Part shown: piece after piece, positions 55,131 to 63,576 of the stretch
Numbering within the stretch: position 1 is the stretch's first letter
Layout of the letters: the number at the start of each line of letters is the position of its first letter
From: Lewinella sp. IMCC34183
GTDB lineage: Bacteria > Bacteroidota > Bacteroidia > Chitinophagales > Saprospiraceae
Direction of reading: 5' to 3'
DNA: 64,000 bases
Assembly (NCBI RefSeq): GCF_003390915.1
Contig: NZ_QMEM01000002.1
Span: 62,001 to 126,000, forward strand
The notes under the pieces: model-generated
What the model saw: only the letters and a program-made list of their open reading frames with translations
What the model was told of the DNA's origin: nothing
Database searches by the model: none
Translations under genes and position numbers: made by a program

Positions 55131-55547
55131 GTGAATCGCATTCTTCCCCTCTTTCTTGCCCTGATCATGCTCGTCGGCTCCGTCGGCGTGACGGTCAACC
55201 GGCATTTCTGCATGGGGGAACTGAAGTCGCTGACGCTCTTCGGGAAGACGGAAACCTGCGAGATGGACCGGCCCGCCCCCGCGGCCTGTCCCATGCACGC
55301 CACCGCAACCAAGAAAAAGGGTTGCTGCGACGACGAGCACGAGTTCGTCAAGTGGGACGACGACCGCCAGGCCGCCGAGTATGCTCCCCTGCCGCCATTG
55401 GCCTGGACGTTGCCGAACCCACCGGCAGCGAATTTCCCCGACGTACCCCTGCACCTGCGGGCGCGCCGGAATAAGCGCTTCGAAAATTACCGACCGCCTC
55501 CGCTGTTGATCGATGTACCGATCCACTGGCAGGTCTTCCGCTTGTAG
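55131..55547 (+). CDS. HYC_CC_PP family protein
   Basis: The 138-residue protein starts at GTG 55131 with a signal peptide (MNRILPLFLALIMLVGSVGV), then NRHFCMGELK near residue 23, KKGCCDDEHEF near 62 and ENYRPPPLLID near 120. These three blocks (H-F-C, CC, PP) fit the Bacteroidota HYC_CC_PP family, named for its motifs. The Cys/His content and the place before cusA suggest periplasmic copper or metal handling, which is inference. No function is proven for the family. Confidence 0.8.
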   Translation: MNRILPLFLALIMLVGSVGVTVNRHFCMGELKSLTLFGKTETCEMDRPAPAACPMHATATKKKGCCDDEHEFVKWDDDRQAAEYAPLPPLAWTLPNPPAANFPDVPLHLRARRNKRFENYRPPPLLIDVPIHWQVFRL

Positions 55548-55552
55548 CTCTG

Positions 55553-55610
55553 CTTATCACTTCATTTACCTCTGCCGCGCCGCGGCAGGGGCTGTATTCG
55601 TTGTGATAAG
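55553..55610 (+). other. compound hairpin before cusA
   Basis: CTTATCAC (55553-55560) and GTGATAAG (55603-55610) form a perfect outer stem, and CTGCCGC (55572-55578) pairs with GCGGCAG (55582-55588) inside it. It occupies the 72-bp spacer and ends 9 bp before the cusA ATG. It could control cusA translation or be a palindromic mobile repeat. Confidence 0.55.
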
Positions 55611-55619
55611 CCCAACTGA

Positions 55620-58600
55620 ATGTTAGCTGCAAGTATTCGTTTTTTCCTGGAGAACAAGCTGGTCGTCTGGCTGCTGCTCCTCGGTTTTATCGGCTGGGGA
55701 CTGGCGACCGCGCCCTTTGACTTCGACCTGCCCGGCCTGCCGCGCGACCCGGTGGCCGTGGACGCGATACCCGACATCGGCGAGAACCAGCAGATCGTCT
55801 TTACGCCCTGGCCGGGACAGTCGCCGCAGGACGTGGAAGACCAGGTCACCTACCCCCTCACTTCGGCCCTGCTCGGCATTCCCGGCGTGCGCAGCGTACG
55901 CTCGACGTCCATGTTCGGCTACTCGAGCATCTACCTGATCTTCGAGGAAGACGTGGAGTTCTACTGGTCGCGCAGCCGCATCCTTGAGAAGCTCAACAGC
56001 CTGCCGGCGGGCATTCTCCCGGAGGCTGCGGTACCCGCACTGGGTCCCGACGCCACCGCGCTCGGACAGGTCTACCAGTATACCCTCGAGGGTCGCACCC
56101 CCGAGGGCGAGCCCGTGGGTGGCTGGGATCCAGACGAGTTGCGCTCTATCCAGGATTACTACGTGCGCTACGGCCTCAGCGGCGCGGCCGGCGTAAGCGA
56201 GGTAGCCAGCATCGGAGGCTTCGTGAAGGAATACCAGGTGGACGTGGACCCGGAGCGGATGCGCGTCTACGGCATCACCCTCGACCAGGTGATGCAGGCC
56301 GTACGGAGCAGCAACCAGTCGGTCGGTGCCGCTACCCTGGAAATCAACCGCGCCGAGTACTTCGTGCGCGGCGTCGGCTACATCGAGAACCTGGAGGATC
56401 TGGGTTCCGCGGTCGTATCCGAGGTCGACAACGTGCCGGTGCGCCTTTCGGACATCGCCCGCGTCAACGTAGGCCCCGCCGAGCGCCGCGGCCTGCTGGA
56501 CAAGTCTGGCGCGGAGGCGGTGGGCGGCATCGTCGTGGCCCGCTACGGCGCCAATCCCCTCGAGGTGATCGACAACGTCAAGGCCAAGATCGCCGAGCTG
56601 CAGCCCGGGCTACCGCGCCGGGAGCTGGAGGACGGGACCATCAGCCAGGTGACCATCGTACCCTTCTACGACCGCAGCGGGCTCATCCGCGAGACTCTCG
56701 GCACGCTGGAGGAGGCCCTAACGCTGGAGATCGTCATCACGGCCATCGTGGTCATCCTGCTGCTGTTCAACCTGCGGTCCTCCCTGTTAGTGGCGGGCCT
56801 GCTGCCCGTGGGAGTCCTGATGTGCTTTATCGCCATGCGCTACTTCGGGGTGGACGCCAACATCGTGGCCCTGTCGGGTATCGCGATCGCCATCGGTACC
56901 ATGGTCGATATGGGCATCGTGCTCACCGAGAGCATGGTCTATCGCCTCGACAACGCGCCGCCCGGCGAGAGTAAACGCGAGAGCATCTACGAAGCGACGG
57001 TGGAGGTGGCCTCGGCGGTCATTACGGCGGTGGCGACGACGATCATCAGCTTCCTGCCGGTCTTCACCATGGAGGCGGCGGAGGGCAAGCTGTTCCGGCC
57101 GCTGGCCTTCACCAAGACCTTCGCCCTGGTGGCGGCCATCTTCGTGAGCATCGCCTTCATCCCGGCGCTGGCGCACCAGCTGTTCGGGTTGCGGCGGGGC
57201 GCGGGTGCCAGGCCCCTCCTCAAGCACGGGTTCAACGTGGTTCTGGCCCTGGTGCTGGCCTGGTTACTCGCCGGGCTCTGGCGGCCCCTGGGCGTCGAGG
57301 CGAGCCAGTTGCTAAACTTCCTGTTCATCGTCGTGGTGGCCGGGGGCTTCCTGGGACTATTCTGGGCGGTGATCTACTGGTACGAAAACATCCTCCGGTT
57401 CCTGCTGCGGGTAAAGTTGCTTTTCCTGCTGTTCGTCACGCTGATCGTCATCGCCGGCGTGGGCGTGTACCGCAACATCGGTCAGGAATTCATGCCGGCC
57501 CTCGGGGAGGGGGCCTTCCTGCTGATGCCGACCGCCATGCCGCACGCGGGCGTCGCCGAGAACCGGGAGAACCTGCGGCTGATGGACATGGCCGTGACGA
57601 GTATCCCCGAGGTAGCGTCGGTGGTGGGCAAGGCCGGTCGGGCCAACAGCGCCCTGGATCCCGCACCGCTGTCGATGTACGAGAACATCGTGCAGTACAA
57701 AAGCGAGTACCAGACCGACGCCGACGGGCACCGGCTGCGCTTCCGGGTCGACGGGGAGGGCAACTTCGTGCGGCGGTCCGAGGACGGGGACCTCATCCCC
57801 GACCCCGACGGGCAATACTACCGGCAGTGGCGCGACCACATTCACAGCCCCGACGACATCTGGGACGAGATCATCGCCGCCGTCAACCTGCCGGGCGTGA
57901 CCTCCGCCCCCAAGCTGCAACCCATCGAGACGCGCCTGGTGATGCTGCAGACGGGTATGCGCGCGCCCATGGGCATCAAGGTGCGCGGTACCGACCTGCG
58001 GCAGATCGAGGCCTTCGGGCTGGAGCTCGAGCGGGAGCTGAAGAACGTGGAGGGCGTAAAGGACGCCGCCGTGTACGCCGACCGCATTGTCGGCAAGCCC
58101 TACCTCTTGCTGGAGGTGAAGCGCGACGCCATCGCCCGCTACGGTCTCTCGGTAGGCGCCGTACAGCAGCAGATCATGGCCACCGTGGGCGGTATGCTGA
58201 TGACCACCACCGTTGAGGGGCGGGAGCGGTACGCGGTGCGGCTACGCTACCCCCGTGAACTGCGCGACGACCCTGAGAGCATCCGCCGCATCCTGGTGCC
58301 GGCGGGCGACGGGCGGCAAATCCCGCTGGGCGAGCTGGTCGACGTCGGCTACGAGCAGGGGCCGCAGATGATCAAGAGCGAGGACGGCTTCCTGGTGGGC
58401 TACGTGCTCTTCGACCGCCTGGAGGGCTACGCCGAGGTGGAGGTGGTCAACAACGCCCAGAACTACCTCGCCAGCCTCACCCGCACCGGCGAGCTCGACA
58501 TCCCCGGGGGCATCAGCTACTACTTCGCCGGCAACTACGAGCAGCAGGTGCGGGCCGACGCGCGACTGAAATTAGTGCTACCGATCGCCCTGGGACTGAT

Positions 58601-59165
58601 CTTCCTGATCCTGTACTTCCAGTTCCGTTCGGTGACCACGGCGTTGATGGTCTTCAGCGGGGTATTCGTGGCCTTCTCGGGCGGCTTCCTGCTGCTGGGC
58701 GCCTACGCCGAGCCGGGCTTTCTGGACTTCAGTTTCTTCGGCGCCAACCTCCGGGACCTCTTCCAGATGCGCACCATCAACCTGAGCGTGGCGGTGTGGG
58801 TCGGCTTTCTGGCCCTCTTTGGCATTGCCACCGACGACGGGGTGCTGGTGGCCACCTTCCTCCGCGACAGCTTTGAGCGCAACGAGCCCACTTCGGTACC
58901 GGAGATCCGCGACGCGGTCGTGGAAGGCGGCGTACGGCGTGTCCGCCCGGCGATGATGACCACGGCGACCACCATTCTGGCGCTGTTGCCCGTCCTGACC
59001 GCCACCGGGCGTGGAGCCGATATCATGCTTCCCATGGCCATCCCGAGCTTCGGCGGCATGCTGCTGCAGGTGGTGACCATGTTTACCGTGCCGGTACTGT
59101 GGAGCCTGCGGGCGGAGTGGCGGCTGAAGCGAAGGAAGAGGGCGGAATTACGAAATGCGAAGTAA
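55620..59165 (+). CDS. cusA: CusA/CzcA family RND metal efflux pump
   Basis: The 1181-residue protein is an RND inner-membrane pump: VDAIPDIGENQQIVFTPWPG near residue 47 is the heavy-metal RND signature, GIAIAIGTMVDMGIVLTES near 422 contains the proton-relay Asp of TM4, and a second permease half starts near 600 and ends with GIATDDGVLVATFL near 1070. It has large periplasmic domains and an insertion (about residues 690-755) that raises its length above E. coli CusA (1047). It should export Cu(I)/Ag(I) or divalent metal out of the periplasm through the TolC-like protein. It is the centre of the operon with tolC-like and cusB-like genes. Confidence 0.92.
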   Translation: MLAASIRFFLENKLVVWLLLLGFIGWGLATAPFDFDLPGLPRDPVAVDAIPDIGENQQIVFTPWPGQSPQDVEDQVTYPLTSALLGIPGVRSVRSTSMFGYSSIYLIFEEDVEFYWSRSRILEKLNSLPAGILPEAAVPALGPDATALGQVYQYTLEGRTPEGEPVGGWDPDELRSIQDYYVRYGLSGAAGVSEVASIGGFVKEYQVDVDPERMRVYGITLDQVMQAVRSSNQSVGAATLEINRAEYFVRGVGYIENLEDLGSAVVSEVDNVPVRLSDIARVNVGPAERRGLLDKSGAEAVGGIVVARYGANPLEVIDNVKAKIAELQPGLPRRELEDGTISQVTIVPFYDRSGLIRETLGTLEEALTLEIVITAIVVILLLFNLRSSLLVAGLLPVGVLMCFIAMRYFGVDANIVALSGIAIAIGTMVDMGIVLTESMVYRLDNAPPGESKRESIYEATVEVASAVITAVATTIISFLPVFTMEAAEGKLFRPLAFTKTFALVAAIFVSIAFIPALAHQLFGLRRGAGARPLLKHGFNVVLALVLAWLLAGLWRPLGVEASQLLNFLFIVVVAGGFLGLFWAVIYWYENILRFLLRVKLLFLLFVTLIVIAGVGVYRNIGQEFMPALGEGAFLLMPTAMPHAGVAENRENLRLMDMAVTSIPEVASVVGKAGRANSALDPAPLSMYENIVQYKSEYQTDADGHRLRFRVDGEGNFVRRSEDGDLIPDPDGQYYRQWRDHIHSPDDIWDEIIAAVNLPGVTSAPKLQPIETRLVMLQTGMRAPMGIKVRGTDLRQIEAFGLELERELKNVEGVKDAAVYADRIVGKPYLLLEVKRDAIARYGLSVGAVQQQIMATVGGMLMTTTVEGRERYAVRLRYPRELRDDPESIRRILVPAGDGRQIPLGELVDVGYEQGPQMIKSEDGFLVGYVLFDRLEGYAEVEVVNNAQNYLASLTRTGELDIPGGISYYFAGNYEQQVRADARLKLVLPIALGLIFLILYFQFRSVTTALMVFSGVFVAFSGGFLLLGAYAEPGFLDFSFFGANLRDLFQMRTINLSVAVWVGFLALFGIATDDGVLVATFLRDSFERNEPTSVPEIRDAVVEGGVRRVRPAMMTTATTILALLPVLTATGRGADIMLPMAIPSFGGMLLQVVTMFTVPVLWSLRAEWRLKRRKRAELRNAK

Positions 59166-59269
59166 GAAATGCGAAGTATGAAGGTGATAACGGGAAATAG
59201 TAACGGTGCCGGGCGGGATGTTGGGCGGGCTGCTGCCGTTGAAGTTTCTAACTGCGGAGAGCGGGCTGA

Positions 59270-59860
59270 ACTGCGGCAAAATCTGTGTGAATCCGTGGCC
59301 GAGCGAAGCACATCTGCGCGGCCGAGGGCCAAGTATGAGCAATCAGTGCCGCCGCCGGTGGGCCTGCGGCCTTATTCCGTTTCCCACAGATTCGCACAGA
59401 TTGTAGGCACAGATTTGCACAGAACGGGTAGTCGGGTCCCGTACGGAGAAAATCCGTGTAAATCCGTACCTGCGCGCAGCGCATCTGTGGGCCGGAGGCC
59501 ATCTGTGAGAAACCAGTGCTGCGGGTCCGAGGCCGTTGGAGGGTTTCACCGCGGAGGGTGCGGAGGGTTTCGTGGAGTGGGGACTGTGCTGCGGGCAAAT
59601 CCGCGCAAATCTGTGGCCGAGCGAAGCGAATCTGTGGGCCGAAGGCCATCTGTGAGAAACCAGTGCTGCGGGCCTGAGTCGCTTGGAGGATTTCACCGCG
59701 TAGCGTTTCGCGGAGTGGGGACTGTGCTGCGGGCAAATCTGCGTAAATCTGTGGCCGAGCGAAGCGAATCTGTGGGCCGGAGGCCATCTGTGAGAAACCA
59801 GTGCTGCGGGCCTGAGTCGCTTGGAGGATTTCACCGCGGAGGGCTTCGCGGAGATGCTAC
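59270..59860. repeat. tandem copies of the ATCTGTG-type repeat between cusA and tolC
   Basis: Three related units start at about 59484, 59632 and 59770 (period 148 and 138), each with CTGTGGGCC-GGCC-ATCTGTGAG and AAACCAGTGCTGCGGG followed by a TTTCACCGCG segment; a fourth, decayed unit lies at 59270-59400. The words are shared with 53880-54125. The repeats are open in frame with the tolC-like gene but encode Arg/Ser-rich sequence with no protein family. Confidence 0.75.
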
Positions 59861-61112
59861 CGTATGTCACCGGTCGGGATCTCATCAAGAATCGCGTACG
59901 GGCGCACTGCTTATCCTGGTCTTGATCCTGCTGGCAAGCCCGGTGGCAAGCGCGCAATCCCTGGACAGCCTACGCAACCTGCTGCGGGAAAACAACCCCC
60001 AGCTGCTGGCGCTGGCCTTCGACTACCGCGCCGAGCTGACCACCGGTGCCCAGTTGGCCCAGCTTCCCGACCTGGAGATCATGGGCGGGGCCTCCATCCT
60101 GCCCGTCGAAACCCGACTGGGGCCGCAGATCGCCCGGGCCGGGGTAACCCAGATGCTGCCCTGGCCCGGCACGCTGGCGGCCATGTCGCGGCTGGCCGAC
60201 GCCCGGGCCCGTCCCCTGCTGGAAGAGGCCGCCGCCCTGCAGCTGGAGCTGATCTTCCAGCTGGAGACCACCTACTACCGGATCGTGGAGGCCGAGGCCA
60301 CCGTGGCCACGCTGCAGACCAGTCTCCGATTGTACGAGAGCCTGCGGGAGATCGCCCTGGCCCGTGTGGAAAATGCGCGCGGCAGTTCGGTGGAGGTCCT
60401 ACGAAGCGAAATGGAAACCAACGCAACCCTCCGGCGCATCGAGGCCCTGCGCGCCGAGCAGGCACTGGCGTGGACGGAGATCGAGGAGCTAGTGGCCACC
60501 GCCCTGCCCCGGGTGCTGGTCGTGCCGGAGCTCCGTGCCCTTCCCCCGTTGCCCGCAGATTCGCTGTTTACCGACCATCCGCTCGTCCGGATCTTCCGGC
60601 TGCGGGAGGAAATTTCGCGGCAGTCGCTGGAGATGAACGACCTCGAGGCCCGTCCGGACTTCGGCGTGGGGGTGGACTACATCGTCACCGGCCCGCGGAC
60701 CGATATGGAGCCGGAGGGCAACGGTCGCGATGCCATTCTACCGAGGGTAATGGTGCGCGTACCCCTTTCCAAAGGTAAGTACGACGCCCGCCGGCAGGAG
60801 GAAGCCGTGCGTCTGGAAGCGATCGCCGCCCGCCGCCGGGGGGTGGTCAACCAGCTCCGGGCGGCCCTCGAGCGGGCGGTGATCGCGGCCGCGGACGCGG
60901 ACGCCCGCATAGCGTTCCTCGATCGGCAGGTCGAGCTGACCGGGGCCGCCCTCGACATTGCCCGCAGTGAGTACGCCAATTCCCGCCGCCCCTTTGACGA
61001 GGTCCTACGCCTGCAGGACGAATTGGTCGGGTACCGGATCGAGGCCCTCGCCGCACAAACCACCCTGTTCATCCAGGTCGCTACGGCGGACCGCTACCTG
61101 CCCCGCCGCTAA
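59790..61112 (+). CDS. TolC family outer membrane protein with repeat-altered N-terminus
   Basis: The real TolC domain begins with a signal-like run (LLILVLILLASPVASAQS) near nucleotide 59910 and then shows LRNLLRENNPQLLALAFDYR, DARARPLLEEAAALQLELIF and a second half typical of metal-efflux TolC (NSRRPFDEVLRLQDELVGYR). I suggest GTG 59790 as start because the frame upstream back to 59169 encodes only the repeat. No ATG or GTG lies between 59790 and the hydrophobic run, so the original start seems lost to the repeat. The protein would form the outer-membrane duct of the CusABC system. Confidence 0.78.
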   Translation: MRNQCCGPESLGGFHRGGLRGDATVCHRSGSHQESRTGALLILVLILLASPVASAQSLDSLRNLLRENNPQLLALAFDYRAELTTGAQLAQLPDLEIMGGASILPVETRLGPQIARAGVTQMLPWPGTLAAMSRLADARARPLLEEAAALQLELIFQLETTYYRIVEAEATVATLQTSLRLYESLREIALARVENARGSSVEVLRSEMETNATLRRIEALRAEQALAWTEIEELVATALPRVLVVPELRALPPLPADSLFTDHPLVRIFRLREEISRQSLEMNDLEARPDFGVGVDYIVTGPRTDMEPEGNGRDAILPRVMVRVPLSKGKYDARRQEEAVRLEAIAARRRGVVNQLRAALERAVIAAADADARIAFLDRQVELTGAALDIARSEYANSRRPFDEVLRLQDELVGYRIEALAAQTTLFIQVATADRYLPRR

Positions 61113-61124
61113 CCTAAACCAACC

Positions 61125-62915
61125 ATGAAGACGCAAACAATTCTCTACCTGCTTTTCGCGCTGCTGATCGGCCTCTTCGGCGGATACCTGCTCTTCGGGC
61201 GGGGGGACGCCGCCGAGGAGCACGACCACGCTGCCACGGACGCGAATACGACGCAGGGCGCCGAAGTATACACCTGCTCGATGCACCCGCAAATTCAGCG
61301 CGACGAACCCGGTGACTGTCCGATCTGCGGCATGGACCTCATACCGGTGGGCGCGGCCGCCGCCGCCGATCCGGCCCTGCTGACCATGACCGAGGCGGCC
61401 GTAGCCATGGCCCGGGTACGCACCACCACGGTGGGTGTGACGGCATCCTCCGCTGGTGGGACGGCGTCCGGAGGCGCCCTGACCCTCACGGGTCGCCTGG
61501 CCGCCGACGAGCGCACGGCGGCGGTGGAATCCGTCGACTTCGGCGGTCGCCTGGAGCAGCTGTTCATCACCTTTGCGGGGGAGGAAGTCCGGGCCGGGCA
61601 ACGCATCGCCACCATCTACTCCCCCGAACTGGTCGTCGCGCAGGAGGAGCTCCTGGAAGCCCTTCGCCTGCAAACCCTCTCGCCCGACTTGCTCACCGCC
61701 GCCCGCAACAAACTGCGGAACCTGGAAATCAGCGACGAGCGGATCGCTGAATTAGAAGCGTCGGGGGAGGTGATCACCAACTTTCCGGTATTCGCCGACC
61801 GAGGCGGCACGGTACGCGAGGTACGCGCCCGGGTGGGCGACTACGTGAGCGCCGGGGCCGCATTATACACCCTGACCGACCTCAACCGGCTGTGGGCCCT
61901 CTTCGACGCCTACGAGCGGGACCTTGGCGCCATCGACGTCGGTGACCCCGTTGCCTTTACGGTAGCATCGCTGCCGGGACAGACCTTCCAGGCGCGGGTG
62001 GCGTTTATCGATCCGGTGATCGATCCGGCTACCCGGACCGCAGCGGTGCGGGCGGAGGTAGTGAACCGGCGGGGGCGCCTCAAGCCGGAGATGTTCGTCA
62101 CCGGGCAACTGGAGACCTCCGCCCGGGGCGGATCGCCGACCGCGGACGCGGAGCTCACCGTGCCCCGCACCGCCGTGCTCTGGACGGGCGAGCGCTCGGT
62201 GGTGTACGTGGAGGTGGCCGACACGGAGGTGCCGACCTACGAATTCCGCGAGGTGGAGCTCGGCGATGCGGTGGGCGACGGGTACCGGGTCGTCTCCGGC
62301 CTCAGTCCCGGGGAACGGGTCGTCACCAACGGTGCCTTCAGCGTGGATGCCGCGGCCCAGCTCCGCAACCAGCTAAGCATGATGAACCGCGACGTGGTGG
62401 TGCAGGGGGCAGCCAGAGCCGCCGCACCGGGAGCCGGAGGTCCGACCCCCGCCTACCGGGAAGGTACTCCGGAAGCCTTCCGCGATCAGCTGACCGCCGT
62501 GGCCGATGCCTACCTGTCGCTCAAGGATCGCATGGTCGCTTCCGAGACCGCCGGTGCCGCGGTACTAAACCCCCTGCGCGAGGCGATCGGGGCCGTGGAT
62601 ATGGCGCTGCTGCGGGGCGACGCCCACGGCTACTGGATGGACCAACTGAGTGCGATGAACGAGCACCTCGAACAGCTGGCCGCCGCCGTCGACGTCGACG
62701 GACAACGCCGACAATTTGGCTATTTCTCGCGGGCACTGATCAACGCGCTGACCGCCTTCGGCTCGGGGGAGCAGCTGTACCTACAGCACTGCCCGATGGC
62801 CTACGACAACCAGGGGGGAGACTGGATTAGCCAAACGGCCGAGATCCGCAACCCCTTCTTCGGAGATGCCATGCTGACGTGCGGGTCGACTACGGACACT
62901 CTTGCGCCCCGGTAA
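61125..62915 (+). CDS. cusB: CusB-like RND periplasmic adaptor with metal-binding and DUF3347 domains
   Basis: The 596-residue protein has an N-terminal membrane anchor (LFALLIGLFGGYLLFG), a heavy-metal-binding domain YTCSMHPQI...CPICGMDLIPVG near residues 46-72, then the membrane-fusion barrel and lipoyl regions (RLEQLFITFAGEEVRAGQR near 140) and a C-terminal DUF3347 domain near 445-590 with LYLQHCPMAYDN and GGDWISQ. Copper-type CPMA and CPICGM motifs point to Cu/Ag transfer to CusA. It follows the tolC-like stop by 12 bp. The fusion with DUF3347 is typical for Bacteroidota. Confidence 0.92.
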   Translation: MKTQTILYLLFALLIGLFGGYLLFGRGDAAEEHDHAATDANTTQGAEVYTCSMHPQIQRDEPGDCPICGMDLIPVGAAAAADPALLTMTEAAVAMARVRTTTVGVTASSAGGTASGGALTLTGRLAADERTAAVESVDFGGRLEQLFITFAGEEVRAGQRIATIYSPELVVAQEELLEALRLQTLSPDLLTAARNKLRNLEISDERIAELEASGEVITNFPVFADRGGTVREVRARVGDYVSAGAALYTLTDLNRLWALFDAYERDLGAIDVGDPVAFTVASLPGQTFQARVAFIDPVIDPATRTAAVRAEVVNRRGRLKPEMFVTGQLETSARGGSPTADAELTVPRTAVLWTGERSVVYVEVADTEVPTYEFREVELGDAVGDGYRVVSGLSPGERVVTNGAFSVDAAAQLRNQLSMMNRDVVVQGAARAAAPGAGGPTPAYREGTPEAFRDQLTAVADAYLSLKDRMVASETAGAAVLNPLREAIGAVDMALLRGDAHGYWMDQLSAMNEHLEQLAAAVDVDGQRRQFGYFSRALINALTAFGSGEQLYLQHCPMAYDNQGGDWISQTAEIRNPFFGDAMLTCGSTTDTLAPR

Positions 62916-62925
62916 ACAAGAAATT

Positions 62926-63495
62926 ATGCCTAATTTAACTACGTTCTACATTGATAATATGGTCTGCGACCGCTGCAAGCACGCGGTCCGCCAAACCGCG
63001 GCTCACCTCGGATGGCGGATCAAGCGCCTCGAGTTGGGGGAAATGACCGCATGGCCGCCCAACGGGGAGCGGGACCACCCACGCCTCAGGGGGCAACTCG
63101 AAGGCCTGGGCTTTCGCGTGCGGACGGACGCGGGGGGCGTGGTAGCGCGGATCAAGGGGCTGATCGTCGATTATGTGTATGACGACCTGGCCAAGTCGGA
63201 GACTACCCTGTCGCAGCTCATCATCGCCGATATCGGGCAGAGCTACCCCCACCTCAGTCGCTTGTTCCGGCGCGAGGAGGGGCGGACCATCGCCGACTAC
63301 TACCTGGCCCAGCGTATGGAGCGCGCCCGCAAGCTGCTGGCCACGACCGACGAGCGGGTGTCGACCATCGCCTATCGCCTGCACTACGGAACCGCCGGGC
63401 GGTTTGCCGCCGTGTTCCGCGAGATCATGGGCTGCTCGCCGACCGAATACCGGCAACACGGCACGTATACGCCGCGCCCCCTGGACAGCCTGTGA
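62926..63495 (+). CDS. AraC family regulator with CxxC metal-binding-like head
   Basis: The 189-residue protein from ATG 62926 has FYIDNMVCDRCKHAVRQTA in residues 7-25, which resembles the MxCxxC loop of HMA copper-binding domains (C14, C17), then a ferredoxin-like half (about 26-75), and an AraC-type double HTH: GQSYPHLSRLFRREEGRTIA near 109 and YRLHYGTAGRFAAVFREIMG near 155 with SPTEYRQH. A metal-sensing head fused to an AraC domain would explain local control of the efflux genes. The head is an inference from one motif. It starts 10 bp after the cusB stop. Confidence 0.82.
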   Translation: MPNLTTFYIDNMVCDRCKHAVRQTAAHLGWRIKRLELGEMTAWPPNGERDHPRLRGQLEGLGFRVRTDAGGVVARIKGLIVDYVYDDLAKSETTLSQLIIADIGQSYPHLSRLFRREEGRTIADYYLAQRMERARKLLATTDERVSTIAYRLHYGTAGRFAAVFREIMGCSPTEYRQHGTYTPRPLDSL

Positions 63496-63576
63496 CCGCA
63501 AAATGTGAACAGGCATAGCAAAAAGTGAGTAAGCCAGATGCCGGGTTTACCGGTTATTACGGTACAACTACCGCAT

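Noticed and set aside
59169-59789. N-terminal extension of the TolC-like protein from ATG 59169
   Set aside because: It encodes only the repeat (Arg/Ser/Cys-rich units) and would put about 250 residues before a signal peptide.
59248-59957. Open frames on the minus strand with repeated GPQIRFARPQI-like peptides
   Set aside because: The peptides are translations of the intergenic repeat, not a repeat protein; there is no start or family support.
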